Made by a program: the position numbers and the translations under genes. DNA of 60,000 nt, taken from NCBI GenBank assembly GCA_914767715.1, contig OU612067.1, positions 26,884,162 through 26,944,161 on the forward strand, in the 5' to 3' direction. Positions 1 to 11,989 of this stretch are shown here, piece by piece. Under the pieces are notes generated by a model. That model was not told the origin of the DNA, searched no databases, and saw only the letters and a list, made by a program, of their open reading frames with translations. Position 1 is the stretch's first letter. Each line of letters opens with the position of its first letter. This DNA is from Membranipora membranacea. Taxonomy: Eukaryota > Bryozoa > Gymnolaemata > Cheilostomatida > Membraniporidae.

Positions 1-53
1 TTTGCTAATCAGGCGACCGAAATCACCTCAAGGATCTTATTCTAAATTATAAA

Positions 54-1728
54 ATGATGCTAAGAGAATGCTGTAAGATTGCAGCGTTAATCTGCTGCTT
101 GGTTCTGATGAGCAGCAAAGCTGCTGGAAAGGCTGTTATGGAAAAGAGAGTAAGTTTGAACGCAAGTCAAGTTTTACTGGATATTTGATTTACTCATCTT
201 TGTTCAGCTTACCAGACTGGTGAGGTCTTCTTTGGGAAGGGTATGGGTATGTTTACTCAGGCAGTCAGGCGGCTAGAATTTTGAAAAATGTATTAAAGGA
301 ATGGGATGATATTTTTATAGCTTTTATAAACCATGATATTTTCAATCCTCAAAATAAGACACATTATCGTTTATACAGCAGTCCACATGAGCACAAGCTA
401 TCCAAAAAGTCTGAACCATTAAGCTGATATTTATAAATACAGTGGTGTGAAAGAATATATCCCTTGCAGGGCATTTCGGAAGCACAACAGTTTAGGAATA
501 TGGCGCAGAAAGGTTTTGACTTTACCAAGCTCGATGGAAATATTCAGTTGAAAGTATATATGTACAGCCTCTTGGCCATGGTGCGTTCTGAAAATGGGTA
601 AGTTTCCTTAGCCTCTCACTGCCTTAAGAAATACACACTGATATATATGTATATGGGTGAGGGTAACGTATCTGACCCTGAACAAGCGATTGGCTATTTA
701 TGTATGATTGCTGAACCGCTTTTCTCATCTTTGATTGGTCAAAAAGTTCAGAGTTTTTGACGGTTGTTACTGGGACGTAGATCGATGCATAACATAAAAG
801 CTGCCAGATTCTTAGCTTCATTCAGATCCTGACAGAAGTTTTATACTGATGGCATATCCCTGCAATTAGCCATGCTGTGTATTTTACCACTTATTCATAA
901 ATTCATATCAATTGAAATATAAATGCCAGTAAAAAGATTTGGTTTTTAGTGTTTTGGAGTCTGGACCCCAAACTGGTCTGGCATTAAATCCAGTGGTCAG
1001 AGCAGTCAGGGGGGATTTCTTAACTCTGGGATGGGGAATAACCGCACCAAGGCTTTGGACACTGCTCAAATTGTATGCAGACTTTGTTTAGTGTCTTACT
1101 TAGAGGCCTTACTGTACGTGAGCCCAACTCATTTCTATGAATTGTTTCATACTGTTCTCACCAAATATTTTTGTAGCATAATAAGCGATGCAGATCATTA
1201 TTATAATTGTTATTTTCTGTTGATTTGATGAACAGGAGGGTCTGTAAAAAAAAAGGTGATAATTGTAGCTATGACTTTCAGGATTCTACATGTAATCATG
1301 GATGGGTTACGACAGTACATGGGTATTGTGTAAGTATGTTTACCACTATTTAGCTTCATGATCCAGGCAGATAAACTTCAACAGGTTGCCAAACATGACA
1401 GCCTTTTCCTTACAGTTGGTTAGTCATACTCATTTGAGAATAACTTTTGCAAAATACCGGCTATTCATCAATCGTGTGTTAATTCTATTTTCCGCTCACT
1501 TTCCACGCCACTTAACGCTTTATTTATTAATCGATAAAAATTAAAGGCAAATTAAATGTGTATTGAAAGATGAGTAGAATTCATATTGTTCAAGGTTGTT
1601 TATTTTGACCCTCTCCTTCTTGTTTTCAGCTCAAGTTAAGCTCTGTAACAGGACCCGGTTCAAAAGCACACATAAATACATTGAAAGCTATCCTTGACTT
1701 GCAAAATGGAAAATCAGTCGTGGGATAA
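54..1728 (+). CDS. Small secreted cysteine protein, paralog 1 (138 aa, 4 exons)
   Basis: Exons 54-149, 470-597, 1236-1329 and 1630-1728 join in frame with GT-AG borders (phases 0, 2, 0) and end in TAA. The product starts with a hydrophobic, cysteine-rich signal peptide (residues 1 to about 24). A short segment ending in EKR follows, exactly at the exon 1/2 border, and could be a dibasic processing site. The predicted mature part is about 106 residues: a helical-looking segment (AQQFRNMAQKGFDF), then four cysteines spaced C-x6-C-x8-C-x11-C inside exon 3, then a C-terminal tail. The gene downstream at 3395 has the same exon lengths (128 and 94 nt) and the same cysteine spacing, so the two are tandem duplicates. 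The start could be the first or second of two adjacent ATGs. I do not recognise the family. A secreted peptide hormone, defence peptide or matrix peptide are all possible. Confidence in the model is good; function is unknown. Confidence 0.8.
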
Positions 1729-3394
1729 GTCAGTACTTATCTCCTCTTGCTCTCTGAATTATTGATAGCTTCAACATCCAATCACAGTCTAAATATGTTT
1801 CTCCAGTACTCGATCAATCTGGACAGGTGGTGTGTAATCAATCAAAAGAGTGACTGGTTAGACTGAATCGGATACCTGAAAATATATATTAATTGACCAA
1901 AATTGGACATGAACTATTACCTGACAATCCGTTTATCCTATTATGATAATAGTACAACAGAGAATTATGAAAACCTTATGACAAAGCAAAAGGATATATT
2001 AAAATTATAAAATTCTCTTTTCAATATTTTCCATCTCAATGAAATCATGAATACCCTGACAATCAATAAAATCAATATTAATCAATGAAATCCTTATGAA
2101 TTAACAACCGTCAACAGGATCTAGGTATTCTGCGGCCGGGGGGGGGGGGCTGTCAGACAGGGGTACTAGTCAGGGGAGCTCAGTCTAGGTATTCTGGTAT
2201 TCCGGCCATCAGCCACTAACATAATTATTCACTGTTGCCCTGCATGATAATTGCCTAGGTGTATTGATATGAGAATTATGTATAATGGAGTATCTATAGT
2301 GCATAGAGCTTCATACAATTTTAAATTTTTAAGATACTTAAATCTACTGACTGGTCTAACAATGTCTCTCAATTGCTACACTAATTAGCAAAACAACATA
2401 TACTGAAATGCTTTAAGATGGCAGCAGTTTTTCCTGCTATTGCTTGTGCAGGTAAGTATAGGCCTAGGCATTTTAGCACTTTCTGATTTCATTTGATGAA
2501 CATGGATGTCCTGGACTCCAATGTAGGAACAATAGTGCTCTCAAATTATTCGGGACGAAGTGCAGGTATTCCTCAATAGCATTGGGATGTTCTTTTACAA
2601 TATCGGTAACTAAATTAAGTTTTGTCACCATGAATGTGAGGAAAAGACTTTTACTGAAACTTTTTGACGAGCTTTTGACGAACCCTGTCAACGTAACATC
2701 TACTTGCCTCTTGCTTTATTGCGCTGACACAACCTAAGCACCAGATGTTTTGTCCCTCACTGATAACTCTGATGCCTGGTTTTATCGATACCCCTGTCTT
2801 ATGTACAGCCTATCAGCCTCCAAATCACTACTACCAGGATCCTATAGTATAAATACAGTATTTTTGTAATATTTTAAATGATAGATCGCCTTCCTGAGCA
2901 CCGTTTAGAGCTGAGGTTATGTTGAAGCAAATTATTTAGCACATAAATATTGCTATTTTTGTTCACAATGTGTAACTTAGCATGTAAAACTTCATAACAA
3001 TTATGTGACATTGACCATGTGACCGGCTGTTTGAAGAGCATAAGGTATCTTTAGATTCCAGTTTTGGTATTCTTCTTATTTATATGCTGATAGAACACCA
3101 TACCATCAAATTCAACCAACAAAAGTTGTCTGCTCCTTAGTATAGTACTTGATTGGTGTCCGCTACAGAGGGTAGCTTGAGGAGTATACCATATTTTAGA
3201 TGCTGGTAGTATCACCTTCACCCCTATCACAGCTAAGGACCATCTGTTCTCTCTCACATTAACACTCTATAATGTTGTGTGATATCTCCAGTACAAGTTT
3301 GACGTCAGCGGAACGCTTGAGTTGACTGATTCAGTAACTAGGTACATTACATAGAGTTTATTATCTCCCATACACAACTTTGAGACACATCAAT
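1729..3394. other. Intergenic stretch between the two cysteine-protein genes
   Basis: No convincing gene is visible. A run of twelve G residues occurs at 2138-2149, flanked by two copies of a 13-base word (TCTAGGTATTCTG) at about 2120 and 2184. Short open frames on both strands lack splice support or recognisable motifs. The upstream part of paralog 2's promoter must lie near the end of this stretch, but no clear TATA-type element stands out. Confidence 0.5.
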
Positions 3395-4712
3395 ATGGGC
3401 AACAGACTAATCTTCAGTTTTTGCTGCGCTTGTTTCATCGCTTTGGTCGCTGCAAAGTCTATCATAGAAAAAAGGGTAAATATGATATGTAGTGAATATA
3501 GTTAACGTATATTGAGTGCTTGTAAAACTATACTACTCAATACTATTTATCCTCACATATTCTGCGATGCATTCTAAATATTGTCTTACCAATCTCATGT
3601 GTAGCAATAGACTTTCTTGATATCTTGAGTGACTAAGAACACAACTTTGTTATCTCTAGTCTGGCAGACAGGGAGATATGTCAACAGTCAGGTATTGGTG
3701 CCGGCGGAGCTCAATACCTGACTGTTGACATATCTTTACCTTTATACCGATATAACAGATTTGTACTTAGAGCGACCATTGTACCATTATATACTTTTGA
3801 ATGTCAAGAAAAACCTGATTATTTTATATACCAATATCAGCAAGCTACTGTTCTGTTTTCCTTTGTAGGATGTATCAGAAAAACAGCAAGTGGCAAATAT
3901 GTCACAAAAAGGTTTCAACCTGGCCAAGTTAGATGACAACTTACAGCTCAAGATCTTTGTCTATGCAATTATGACTATGGAGCGAACTGAACACGGGTAT
4001 GCTACGGTTGTACATACAAATATTGATGTAGAACAGATCCACTTTGTTGATGTGTTCATGGATTAGGTGCCGACAACATATTTCTAGATCACTGTGGGCA
4101 ATCAACCTGCTCAAGTGGTTACATCAGCAGTGTATTATTATAGAGATTACCAAAATACGTCATCAGAGTATATATTTCCATCTCTTCCAATCTTAGTACT
4201 CACTTTCAAAATGTATACTTAGCTCAGTATCAGCTATCAAACGTTATGTTAGCCCTTTTTTTGTATTTCCCCAGGAGATGTTGTAAGAATGGGCGCAGTG
4301 ACTGTGCTTATAATTTATCTGACTCTGTATGCTGCCAGAATTGGGCTCAATTACAGTGGGGCGTTTGTGTAAGTATAAATTTTAAACTTCATAATCTCTA
4401 TACTACTCTATATAATCTAAATACTAAAAGCAGGTTGGATATGGGTGTAGGTGTTGTAGTTTCAAGCTTACAGTTTGTGGGTAGGATCCAATCATTTGGA
4501 GTAATCTGTCTTAACTTAAAGTGTAGACAACCACTGTTTTGTTTATGGTCCCTTCCAAACATGAAGTGTTCGGGAAAAGCTGTTTAGTTTTTTTTTGTAT
4601 TCATCATGTTATTGATAACACTGGTATCTATTTGCAGGTAAAGTTGAATCAGATCTCAACGGATAAGCAGTTTCAGAACACATTGTTTGCAATCAAAAAA
4701 ATAATGTCATAA
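3395..4712 (+). CDS. Small secreted cysteine protein, paralog 2 (125 aa, 4 exons)
   Basis: Exons 3395-3475, 3869-3996, 4275-4368 and 4638-4712 join in frame (phases 0, 2, 0) and end in TAA. The signal peptide is residues 1 to about 20 (hydrophobic run ending ALVAAKS). A dibasic EKR again falls at the exon 1/2 border. The mature region aligns with paralog 1: VSEKQQVANMSQKGFNLAKL in exon 2 against the matching stretch of paralog 1, and C-x6-C-x8-C-x11-C in exon 3. Paralog 2 has two extra cysteines, each adjacent to a conserved one, giving a CC...C...CC...C pattern that could support a third disulfide. The C-terminal exon is shorter than in paralog 1. An AATAAA lies 15 nt after the stop. Intron 1 contains a 24-bp-arm hairpin. 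The family is not recognised. Confidence 0.8.
3674..3735. repeat. Perfect inverted repeat, 24-bp arms, in intron 1 of paralog 2
   Basis: Arms 3674-3697 and 3712-3735 are exact reverse complements, separated by a 14-base GC-rich loop. No similar sequence was seen at this place in paralog 1. It would form a strong hairpin in the pre-mRNA. Confidence 0.9.
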
Positions 4713-5401
4713 ATATGTTAATAACTAATAAATTTCTAAGAGCTCCAAACGACGCATTTAACCATGTGTACTAAACTACACCTCCTAACATAACCTTAAT
4801 CTCAACCGTATCATATAATTGTGTGATCTTCTTATCTGCTCACTCATACAAACTACGCTAATATCAGCTACCACACCCCAACTAGTTTTTTAAAAGAGGT
4901 AAAGTGGAACAGTGTCATCATTAGGCATGCTTTTGCAAATCAAACAATTTGAAATAAACTGGCATCAAACATGCCAGTTGACAAATAGAAGCCTAAGCTG
5001 GAATACCATGAATCCTAAAAAGCATGTTTCCTTTAAAGTCAGCCTTCATCAGGACATGTGTTTCAGTGAGGTATGTCCAGGAAGACGAATCTTTGAGTGC
5101 ACGTGCACAAAGAGTGAAAGCGTGTATATAATCATTGGAACTCACAAGTTTTGGCTGTTGATACCATGACCATCACAATAACAGTGATAACATGTGAAAG
5201 TAAAAGGAAGGGTATAATGTAATATCATGGCAAAGTCTTATCAGCTTTATTAGCTGCTGATAACTATGAAATCTATCGCTCAGCATATCAGTTAGTAATG
5301 TCGTGTCACTCTGCGAGCATCAGGAAATACTATCCCAATTAAAAAACTACACTTATATAATCATAGGCAGAGTTTTGCCTGTATAATAATCAGCAACAAA
5401 C
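4713..5401. other. Intergenic stretch, no gene seen
   Basis: An 85-codon open frame lies at 4912-5169, but it has no signal peptide, splice support or family resemblance. I see no repeat or RNA gene here. The promoter of the NHL gene should lie in the last few hundred bases. Confidence 0.45.
4727..4732 (+). promoter_or_regulatory. Candidate polyadenylation signal AATAAA
   Basis: An AATAAA lies just after the paralog 2 stop codon and supports the end of that gene. No transcript evidence is available. Confidence 0.5.
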
Positions 5402-8400
5402 ATGGAGTTCTCTTCCTCCAATCTTACATTTCTGGTATGTACATTTACATTCACATCCGATCACGTTTATAACACTACGATTGCTATACCACTTTTTCCC
5501 ATTATACTAAGAGTCTTTTTTCTCAAGTATTGAGCAAGTTTTGCGATGGACTTCCAATATCATCTATAACAAAACTCTTGCCCACATGATTGAAATGATC
5601 AGATGTATCAATATCGCAGGACCTGGCTTAAAAACCTTCTCTCCTTGATTTTACTGTTTATTTTGAAGGCAGTGCTCATAGCGTCCAGTACCAATGCGGT
5701 ACAGTCTAGGAAAGTAGCTGACAAATAGTAAGTGCAGACTTCATCAGTATGACACACAGGCATACATTAGACTTGTCCCGTGGCAAAATATTTGGATAGG
5801 CATAGGCCTCCCCCATAGACTAGTATTAATTTTCAGATATTTATCCTTTATAGTTGTGGAAAAGCATAATTGAATGAGCAACAAAATGACAACCGCATGA
5901 GGGCTGATACAAGCAACAATATCCCCTGATCTGACATTTCCATTGTAGAATTCAAGCTGATTCCTTCCGTCAATATCAGTAAAGGTCCCTGCTGGGTAAT
6001 GTTCCTCTGGTTTAATCTACATAGGACCCATAAAAGGAATAGTCACAGTAATATGAATGTCAATTTTTCCTTTGTTCAGTATCCAGCTTGGCAATGATGT
6101 TACTACGTTTGTCACAACTAAACATCGTGTTTTCAACATGGAAGAGGATTTATTACACCAAGGGCAGATAATCTATTCTGATGGCCATGCTCTAATGAGC
6201 ACAGATGGTGTAACCACCGACCTCATTGTAGGGGATCCCAACTCTTGGGGTTATATTGAAGGTGAGAGGCAATGTACGTGCGGGTTTGAATTCTCTACTA
6301 TGTCAGGTCATCGCATTACAATCAAATAAGACAATAGTGAGTAGCTTAATCTTGGGTTTAGGACCATGCAGCCAGCATTAAACAGGAAGGCTGGTCAGAG
6401 CAGTAATCATTAGCTATGACATGATGTTGTTAGCTAATAATAACTGTAATCGTATTCTTATTTTACTATAGGTCGCGGCAATAAAGCAAGATTTGATTTT
6501 CTCGATGGCTTCGTTCAGATTGATCCTGGATTGGTTATAGCCGTAGATAGATACAATGAATGTTTGCGATCTATCAACAGAATATCGAAGCAAACGCAAC
6601 AATTTGTCGGATTATGCAAGAACTCAGGCAGCAATGATGATGTCTTATCTGCAGGGAAAGCCCGTTTCTATGGTCCACGTGATGTTATAATCAACAACCA
6701 AAACAGCAGCATTTTATACGTAACTGACGAGTACAATGACGCAATCAGACTGGTGAATATCAAGACTAAAATGGTCAGCACGCTAGTAAAAGTTTCAAAT
6801 TTAAAGAAGCCCAGAGGGATGACACAGGATGACGCCGGTGACCTCTACGTAGTCACAAACCATGCTCTAACGAAAGTCATCATGTCTGGCAGAGACATCC
6901 ACGTAAGAACGCTGTCTGGTTCAACGACATCTAAAGGTTTCCTGGATGGTGTCAGCAGCAAGGCAATGTACAATAAACCGTACGCGGTCGTCCAACTTAA
7001 TCCAGTAACATTCCTCATAGCGGACTATGAAAACCGCAGACTACGGATTTTCAACCTGGTCTCTGGAGTCACGACTTCGTTATGCACTGGTAACCTTGGA
7101 CACATAGATGGACCATTCACCATATGTACAATCAGTAGTCCCTCCTCGCTTTTGATGGTCGGCACCACAGTTTATATAGGAGAACAGCGGAGAATAAGAA
7201 AAATTACAGGCGGTGAGTGACTCCATTGAAATTTTTTGTTTGTAGTTTTTATAATTTAAAAATGAGTGGACAATGATCGCTCTTATGTTTGGTATTTAAC
7301 ATGCGCACATGCCTTGATTAGGGGGACAGAATATCTGTTGTGAAAAATTAGACTTGTCCCGTGGCAAAATATTTGGATAGGCATAGGCCTCCCCCATAGA
7401 CTAGTATTAATTTTCAGATATTTATCCTTTATAGTTGTGGAAAAGCATAATTGAATGAGCAACAAAATGACAACCGCATGAGGGCTGATACAAGCAACAA
7501 TATCCCCTGATCTGACATTTCCATTGTAGAATTCAAGCTGATTCCTTCCGTCAATATCAGTAAAGGTCCCTGCTGGGTAATGTTCCTCTGGTTTAATCTA
7601 CATAGGACCCATAAAAGGAATAGTCACAGTAATATGAATGTCAATTTTTCCTTTGTTCAGTATCCAGCTTGGCAATGATGTTACTACGTTTGTCACAACT
7701 AAACATCGTGTTTTCAACATGGAAGAGGATTTATTACACCAAGGGCAGATAATCTATTCTGATGGCCATGCTCTAATGAGCACAGATGGTGTAACCACCG
7801 ACCTCATTGTAGGGGATCCCAACTCTTGGGGTTATATTGAAGGTGAGAGGCAATGTACGTGCGGGTTTGAATTCTCTACTATGTCAGGTCATCGCATTAC
7901 AATCAAATAAGACAATAGTGAGTAGCTTAATCTTGGGTTTAGGACCATGCAGCCAGCATTAAACAGGAAGGCTGGTCAGAGCAGTAATCATTAGCTATGA
8001 CATGATGTTGTTAGCTAATAATAACTGTAATCGTATTCTTATTTTACTATAGGTCGCGGCAATAAAGCAAGATTTGATTTTCTCGATGGCTTCGTTCAGA
8101 TTGATCCTGGATTGGTTATAGCCGTAGATAGATACAATGAATGTTTGCGATCTATCAACAGAATATCGAAGCAAACGCAACAATTTGTCGGATTATGCAA
8201 GAACTCAGGCAGCAATGATGATGTCTTATCTGCAGGGAAAGCCCGTTTCTATGGTCCACGTGATGTTATAATCAACAACCAAAACAGCAGCATTTTATAC
8301 GTAACTGACGAGTACAATGACGCAATCAGACTGGTGAATATCAAGACTAAAATGGTCAGCACGCTAGTAAAAGTTTCAAATTTAAAGAAGCCCAGAGGGA

Positions 8401-11082
8401 TGACACAGGATGACGCCGGTGACCTCTACGTAGTCACAAACCATGCTCTAACGAAAGTCATCATGTCTGGCAGAGACATCCACGTAAGAACGCTGTCTGG
8501 TTCAACGACATCTAAAGGTTTCCTGGATGGTGTCAGCAGCAAGGCAATGTACAATAAACCGTACGCGGTCGTCCAACTTAATCCAGTAACATTCCTCATA
8601 GCGGACTATGAAAACCGCAGACTACGGATTTTCAACCTGGTCTCTGGAGTCACGACTTCGTTATGCACTGGTAACCTTGGACACATAGATGGACCATTCA
8701 CCATATGTACAATCAGTAGTCCCTCCTCGCTTTTGATGGTCGGCACCACAGTTTATATAGGAGAACAGCGGAGAATAAGAAAAATTACAGGCGGTGAGTG
8801 ACTCCATTGAAATTTTTTGTTTGTAGTTTTTATAATTTAAAAATGAGTGGACAATGATCGCTCTTATGTTTGGTATTTAACATGCGCACATGCCTTGATT
8901 AGGGGGACAGAATATCTGTTGTGAAAAATTATTATGGTTGGTTGAAATCATAAGCTGCTTCATGTTTACTATAAATTTATGAAAAAATCCCTAGCTAGTT
9001 TCACTAAGACGGTAATGCTGTTGCATAAATGTAAACTAGCCATGAACTTGTTTATTTAAAGCCTTTACTTCTATGGGATAGATCAGATCAAATTATATTT
9101 AGCTGTCATCCCCTTACCATATTCAATAGTGCGAGAAATTCAAGTCGAAAGGTAGTTGACAGGGTTAAGTGAACTCAGTTAATCACACAAGCCAAGCCTA
9201 ACTTTATATTTTAGGGTTTTAGGCTTGACTTTTTATATATAATTCCTGCAGGTGAAAAATACGCTCTGAGCCGTGCACCACTGCAGCAGACTTCTGCTAA
9301 GCCTAAAACCAGACCTACAGTTACATCACTCAGTACAACCACGACTTTAACACGCCCTACCACCGGAGCTTCAACACGCAGCACTGGAAAGCAGAAACAA
9401 TCCCCGACCACCGAGAAACCGTGCGCTTCAAGAAATGAGTCAGTTGTGCTAAAAATCGGACAGAAGTACGCAGAGGTCTATGTGACGCGTACCCAAAAGC
9501 TTTTTCTGCAGGCTGGTAATCACATCTATATGATAAGTCAGGAAGGAAAGACTTGTACAATCAACATAAACGTCGTAAGGAGTGAGTGACATGTGCTATT
9601 CACCTGTGCGTTTATCTCTATCTTCATATTTATGTGCGTGGGCTGCAGCATCAGCATCCGTCTGTGCTGTGAGAATCTATTTTCTCATTGATGGTTAATC
9701 CTTTCTCAGCAGCAATAATTTCTTTAATTGAACATCTTTGGGAGAGAGTGGTACCAATATGTTTGTGTATGTGAGATCTTATGAGTTTTCTGGAAATACT
9801 TGATGATATTATCAGATTTGGAGTGATGTAGTACCTGTTTTGTGTGGCAGTCAAGGAACAACCTCTCAGCTCAATCACGATCTATCAAGTTGCCAAATAT
9901 GACTGTCATCTATTAATTTCACTTTTTAGCTGGTGAGGAGGCGAGAAGGAAACTGGAGTTCCAGGCAGAGTATCAGCTGTCAGATTGCTCTGTCATGTAT
10001 GATAGTATCTCACGTACAGCCATAACTAATGTCGCCAACCACAACTACAACCACATCAACGATATCTGCTCTAATGGTAATACAATTATATCATATTCCT
10101 GCTACAGTCTACAGACTGCTGGGATCTGTTAGATGCCCAGGTGTGCTCCGACCTGCCTGTAAGCTGAGAGAAACTTGGCTTACGAAATTGACATTTTGGC
10201 ATCATTACTTCTCGGTCTTCAGAAGGCGACAAACCTAACAATTTTAACCGACATTTTCAGATACAACAGATTGCCAAATCTTCTCTGAGACGTGGAAATT
10301 CATATTTTTCGGATTTCTAGCATGAGCACAAGCTGAGCATCATTGAAGCTATTTGAAAGAGAAATTGTATCTTCTTGATCATGGTCTCGGATACTGCTGC
10401 TGTGCTTATTGTATTGTTCCCGAGTTTTCTATTTCTCTTTGGGATTTATACATCCTCGGTTGCCTCCATTCAAAGCATTTGTTGACATCAAAATTGGTTT
10501 GACTTCAGTTTGTGGGAAGACAATTGGTGTTCAAGCTCGTATTGGGTGTGAAAATGGTTTACTGCTGCTAACATGGCCCACTAGTCTGACATACCCAGCT
10601 GCTGTGAAAAGTATACCCACGGCAACATATGACACACTGACACAACAACTCAAGAAGAAAGGTGAACTACCTGGAGTTATCATACTGAACAGAAGCCCAC
10701 CGTAAGATAAATATAATTAACTGTGTCAGTGTCATAAAGATACGCAAGCTGCGTTAAATTTGCCGTATAAACTTGGAGAAAGCATGGTGGCGTTTCAATC
10801 AAGCCATTATTTTTTGAGAAGATGTTAGTTATTGAAATCTTCCAAAGAAAAAGTGAAACAATATGGTTATGCTAGATGTAATATCATAGCTAGTTACTCT
10901 AGAAGAGTTTACACCTCCATGATGACTTATCTGATTCCTTATTTGCTCTCTTTTCCAGGATAATATTTCCTAAACAGCAGAGCAATGGAGCCTATGCTAA
11001 CGTTATACTGACTCCTTACTGTGAGGGAGGCTTACACTACTCCTCCTCTAAAGACACATGTTTATATAAAAATACTGCATAG
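5402..11082 (+). CDS. Secreted NHL-repeat beta-propeller protein with Thr/Ser-rich linker (613 aa if one propeller unit is used)
   Basis: Exons 5402-5434, 5669-5727, 6080-6261, 6472-7212, 9252-9581, 9930-10076, 10476-10701 and 10959-11082 join in frame (phases 0,2,1,1,1,1,2) and end in TAG. Residues 1-24 look like a signal peptide split by intron 1. Residues about 31-338 are NHL-type repeats, with the usual pattern of a Gly/Asp turn, an ARFYGPRDVII-type strand and a ILYVTDEYNDAIRLV-type strand. Residues about 345-390 are rich in Thr, Ser and Pro, like a mucin linker. The remaining part has several cysteines and no recognised fold. Exact second copies of the two propeller exons lie at 7661-7842 and 8053-8793. 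Splicing exon 6472-7212 to 7661 breaks the frame and gives an early stop, so the second copy is either skipped, used instead of the first, or an assembly artefact. The start of exon 10476 is less certain than the others. The protein is presumably extracellular; its ligand is unknown. Confidence 0.75.
5766..7346 (+). repeat. Tandem duplication unit 1 (1,581 bp) with NHL exons
   Basis: This unit is followed directly by an apparently identical copy at 7347-8927. The word ATTA is found at the start of unit 1 (5766), at the join (7347) and at the end of unit 2 (8928), as expected of a duplication at a 4-base microhomology. It holds propeller exons 6080-6261 and 6472-7212 with their flanking intron sequence. 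Confidence 0.9.
7347..8927 (+). repeat. Tandem duplication unit 2 (1,581 bp) with duplicate NHL exons
   Basis: An exact copy of unit 1 as far as can be read by eye. It contains duplicate exons 7661-7842 and 8053-8793. The first begins in phase 2 and the second ends in phase 1, so a complete second unit cannot be read after the first. Exon 8053-8793 alone is phase 1-1 (741 nt) and could be inserted in frame. Confidence 0.9.
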
Positions 11083-11829
11083 CCTCAGAATTAGCATTTC
11101 ACCTGTTTGCTGGCAGTGGACGGGTTGCTCGTAAAATTCTGATATCGAATCAACATCTTTGCGATATCTTTATTTAGTGTTACAATGCATATTTCATACC
11201 CTTGATATTCTATAGCTTTTTTTGATGTAAAGTTATTACTTTACTTGTTTTCTTTGAAAAATTAAATGCACACTTTTTTCTATCAAGCTGACTAGACTAA
11301 TTAGCTGAATCCATTTTTGCAATCATGCTAAGTCTGGCCCTTAGAATTCAGTTTTTTCCAGAAAATATTCTCTGTTCCTGAAAAGCTCAATTTGAAACCA
11401 ACCCAATGGAATTTTATAAGAGCTAAACAATCCGCTACCATTATATACAATGTTGTTCTGTTGCGAGGATTTAAAAAAAAGTGTGTATATAAGAACACAT
11501 TGGGTGAGGCTGATATTGAATATTATCATAGATAAAACCGATCCGATCCAATATCATAGGTTCCATGTGGAAAGGCAGTAAAAATTAAAAGGTATTTTTT
11601 GTTACTCAGTTGTGAATGCGGGATGAGGTTTTAGAATAAAGAGGCAGGATCATAGACCTGATAATATTATTATTAAGTCTATGGGCAGGAATGATTGTAT
11701 AGCTCATAATATCGGATGATTCGTAAATGTGCAAAACAATCACAAGGAATCGTAATGGTTGACACAGGTGTCAAAGCTGTAGATAAGTCCCGAAAAAAGC
11801 ATGCTTTCTCTCTTTCTGTCTTTACAAAA

Positions 11830-11866
11830 ACTAGCAAACTAATAATAATATTATTAGTTTGCTAGT
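11830..11866. repeat. 37-bp palindrome (18-bp arms, 1-base centre)
   Basis: The arms are ACTAGCAAACTAATAATA and its exact reverse complement around a single A. It is AT-rich, with no gene nearby. Confidence 0.85.
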
Positions 11867-11989
11867 CAATAAACTAAGTTCATTGATATGATAGATCAAC
11901 AAGTAAGTAATCCTTAAATGTATGGATATTGGACACTACACGTTATTAATCAAAATAGAAAATCTCAGACATTTGCCTTCTTGACTCTA

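Noticed and set aside
2418-2451. Possible small first exon (ATG...GCTTGTGCAG before GTAAGT)
   Set aside because: Good donor, but no downstream exon of matching phase could be found before the next gene.
4912-5169. 85-codon plus-strand open frame with several cysteines
   Set aside because: No signal peptide and no match to the cysteine pattern of the neighbouring family.
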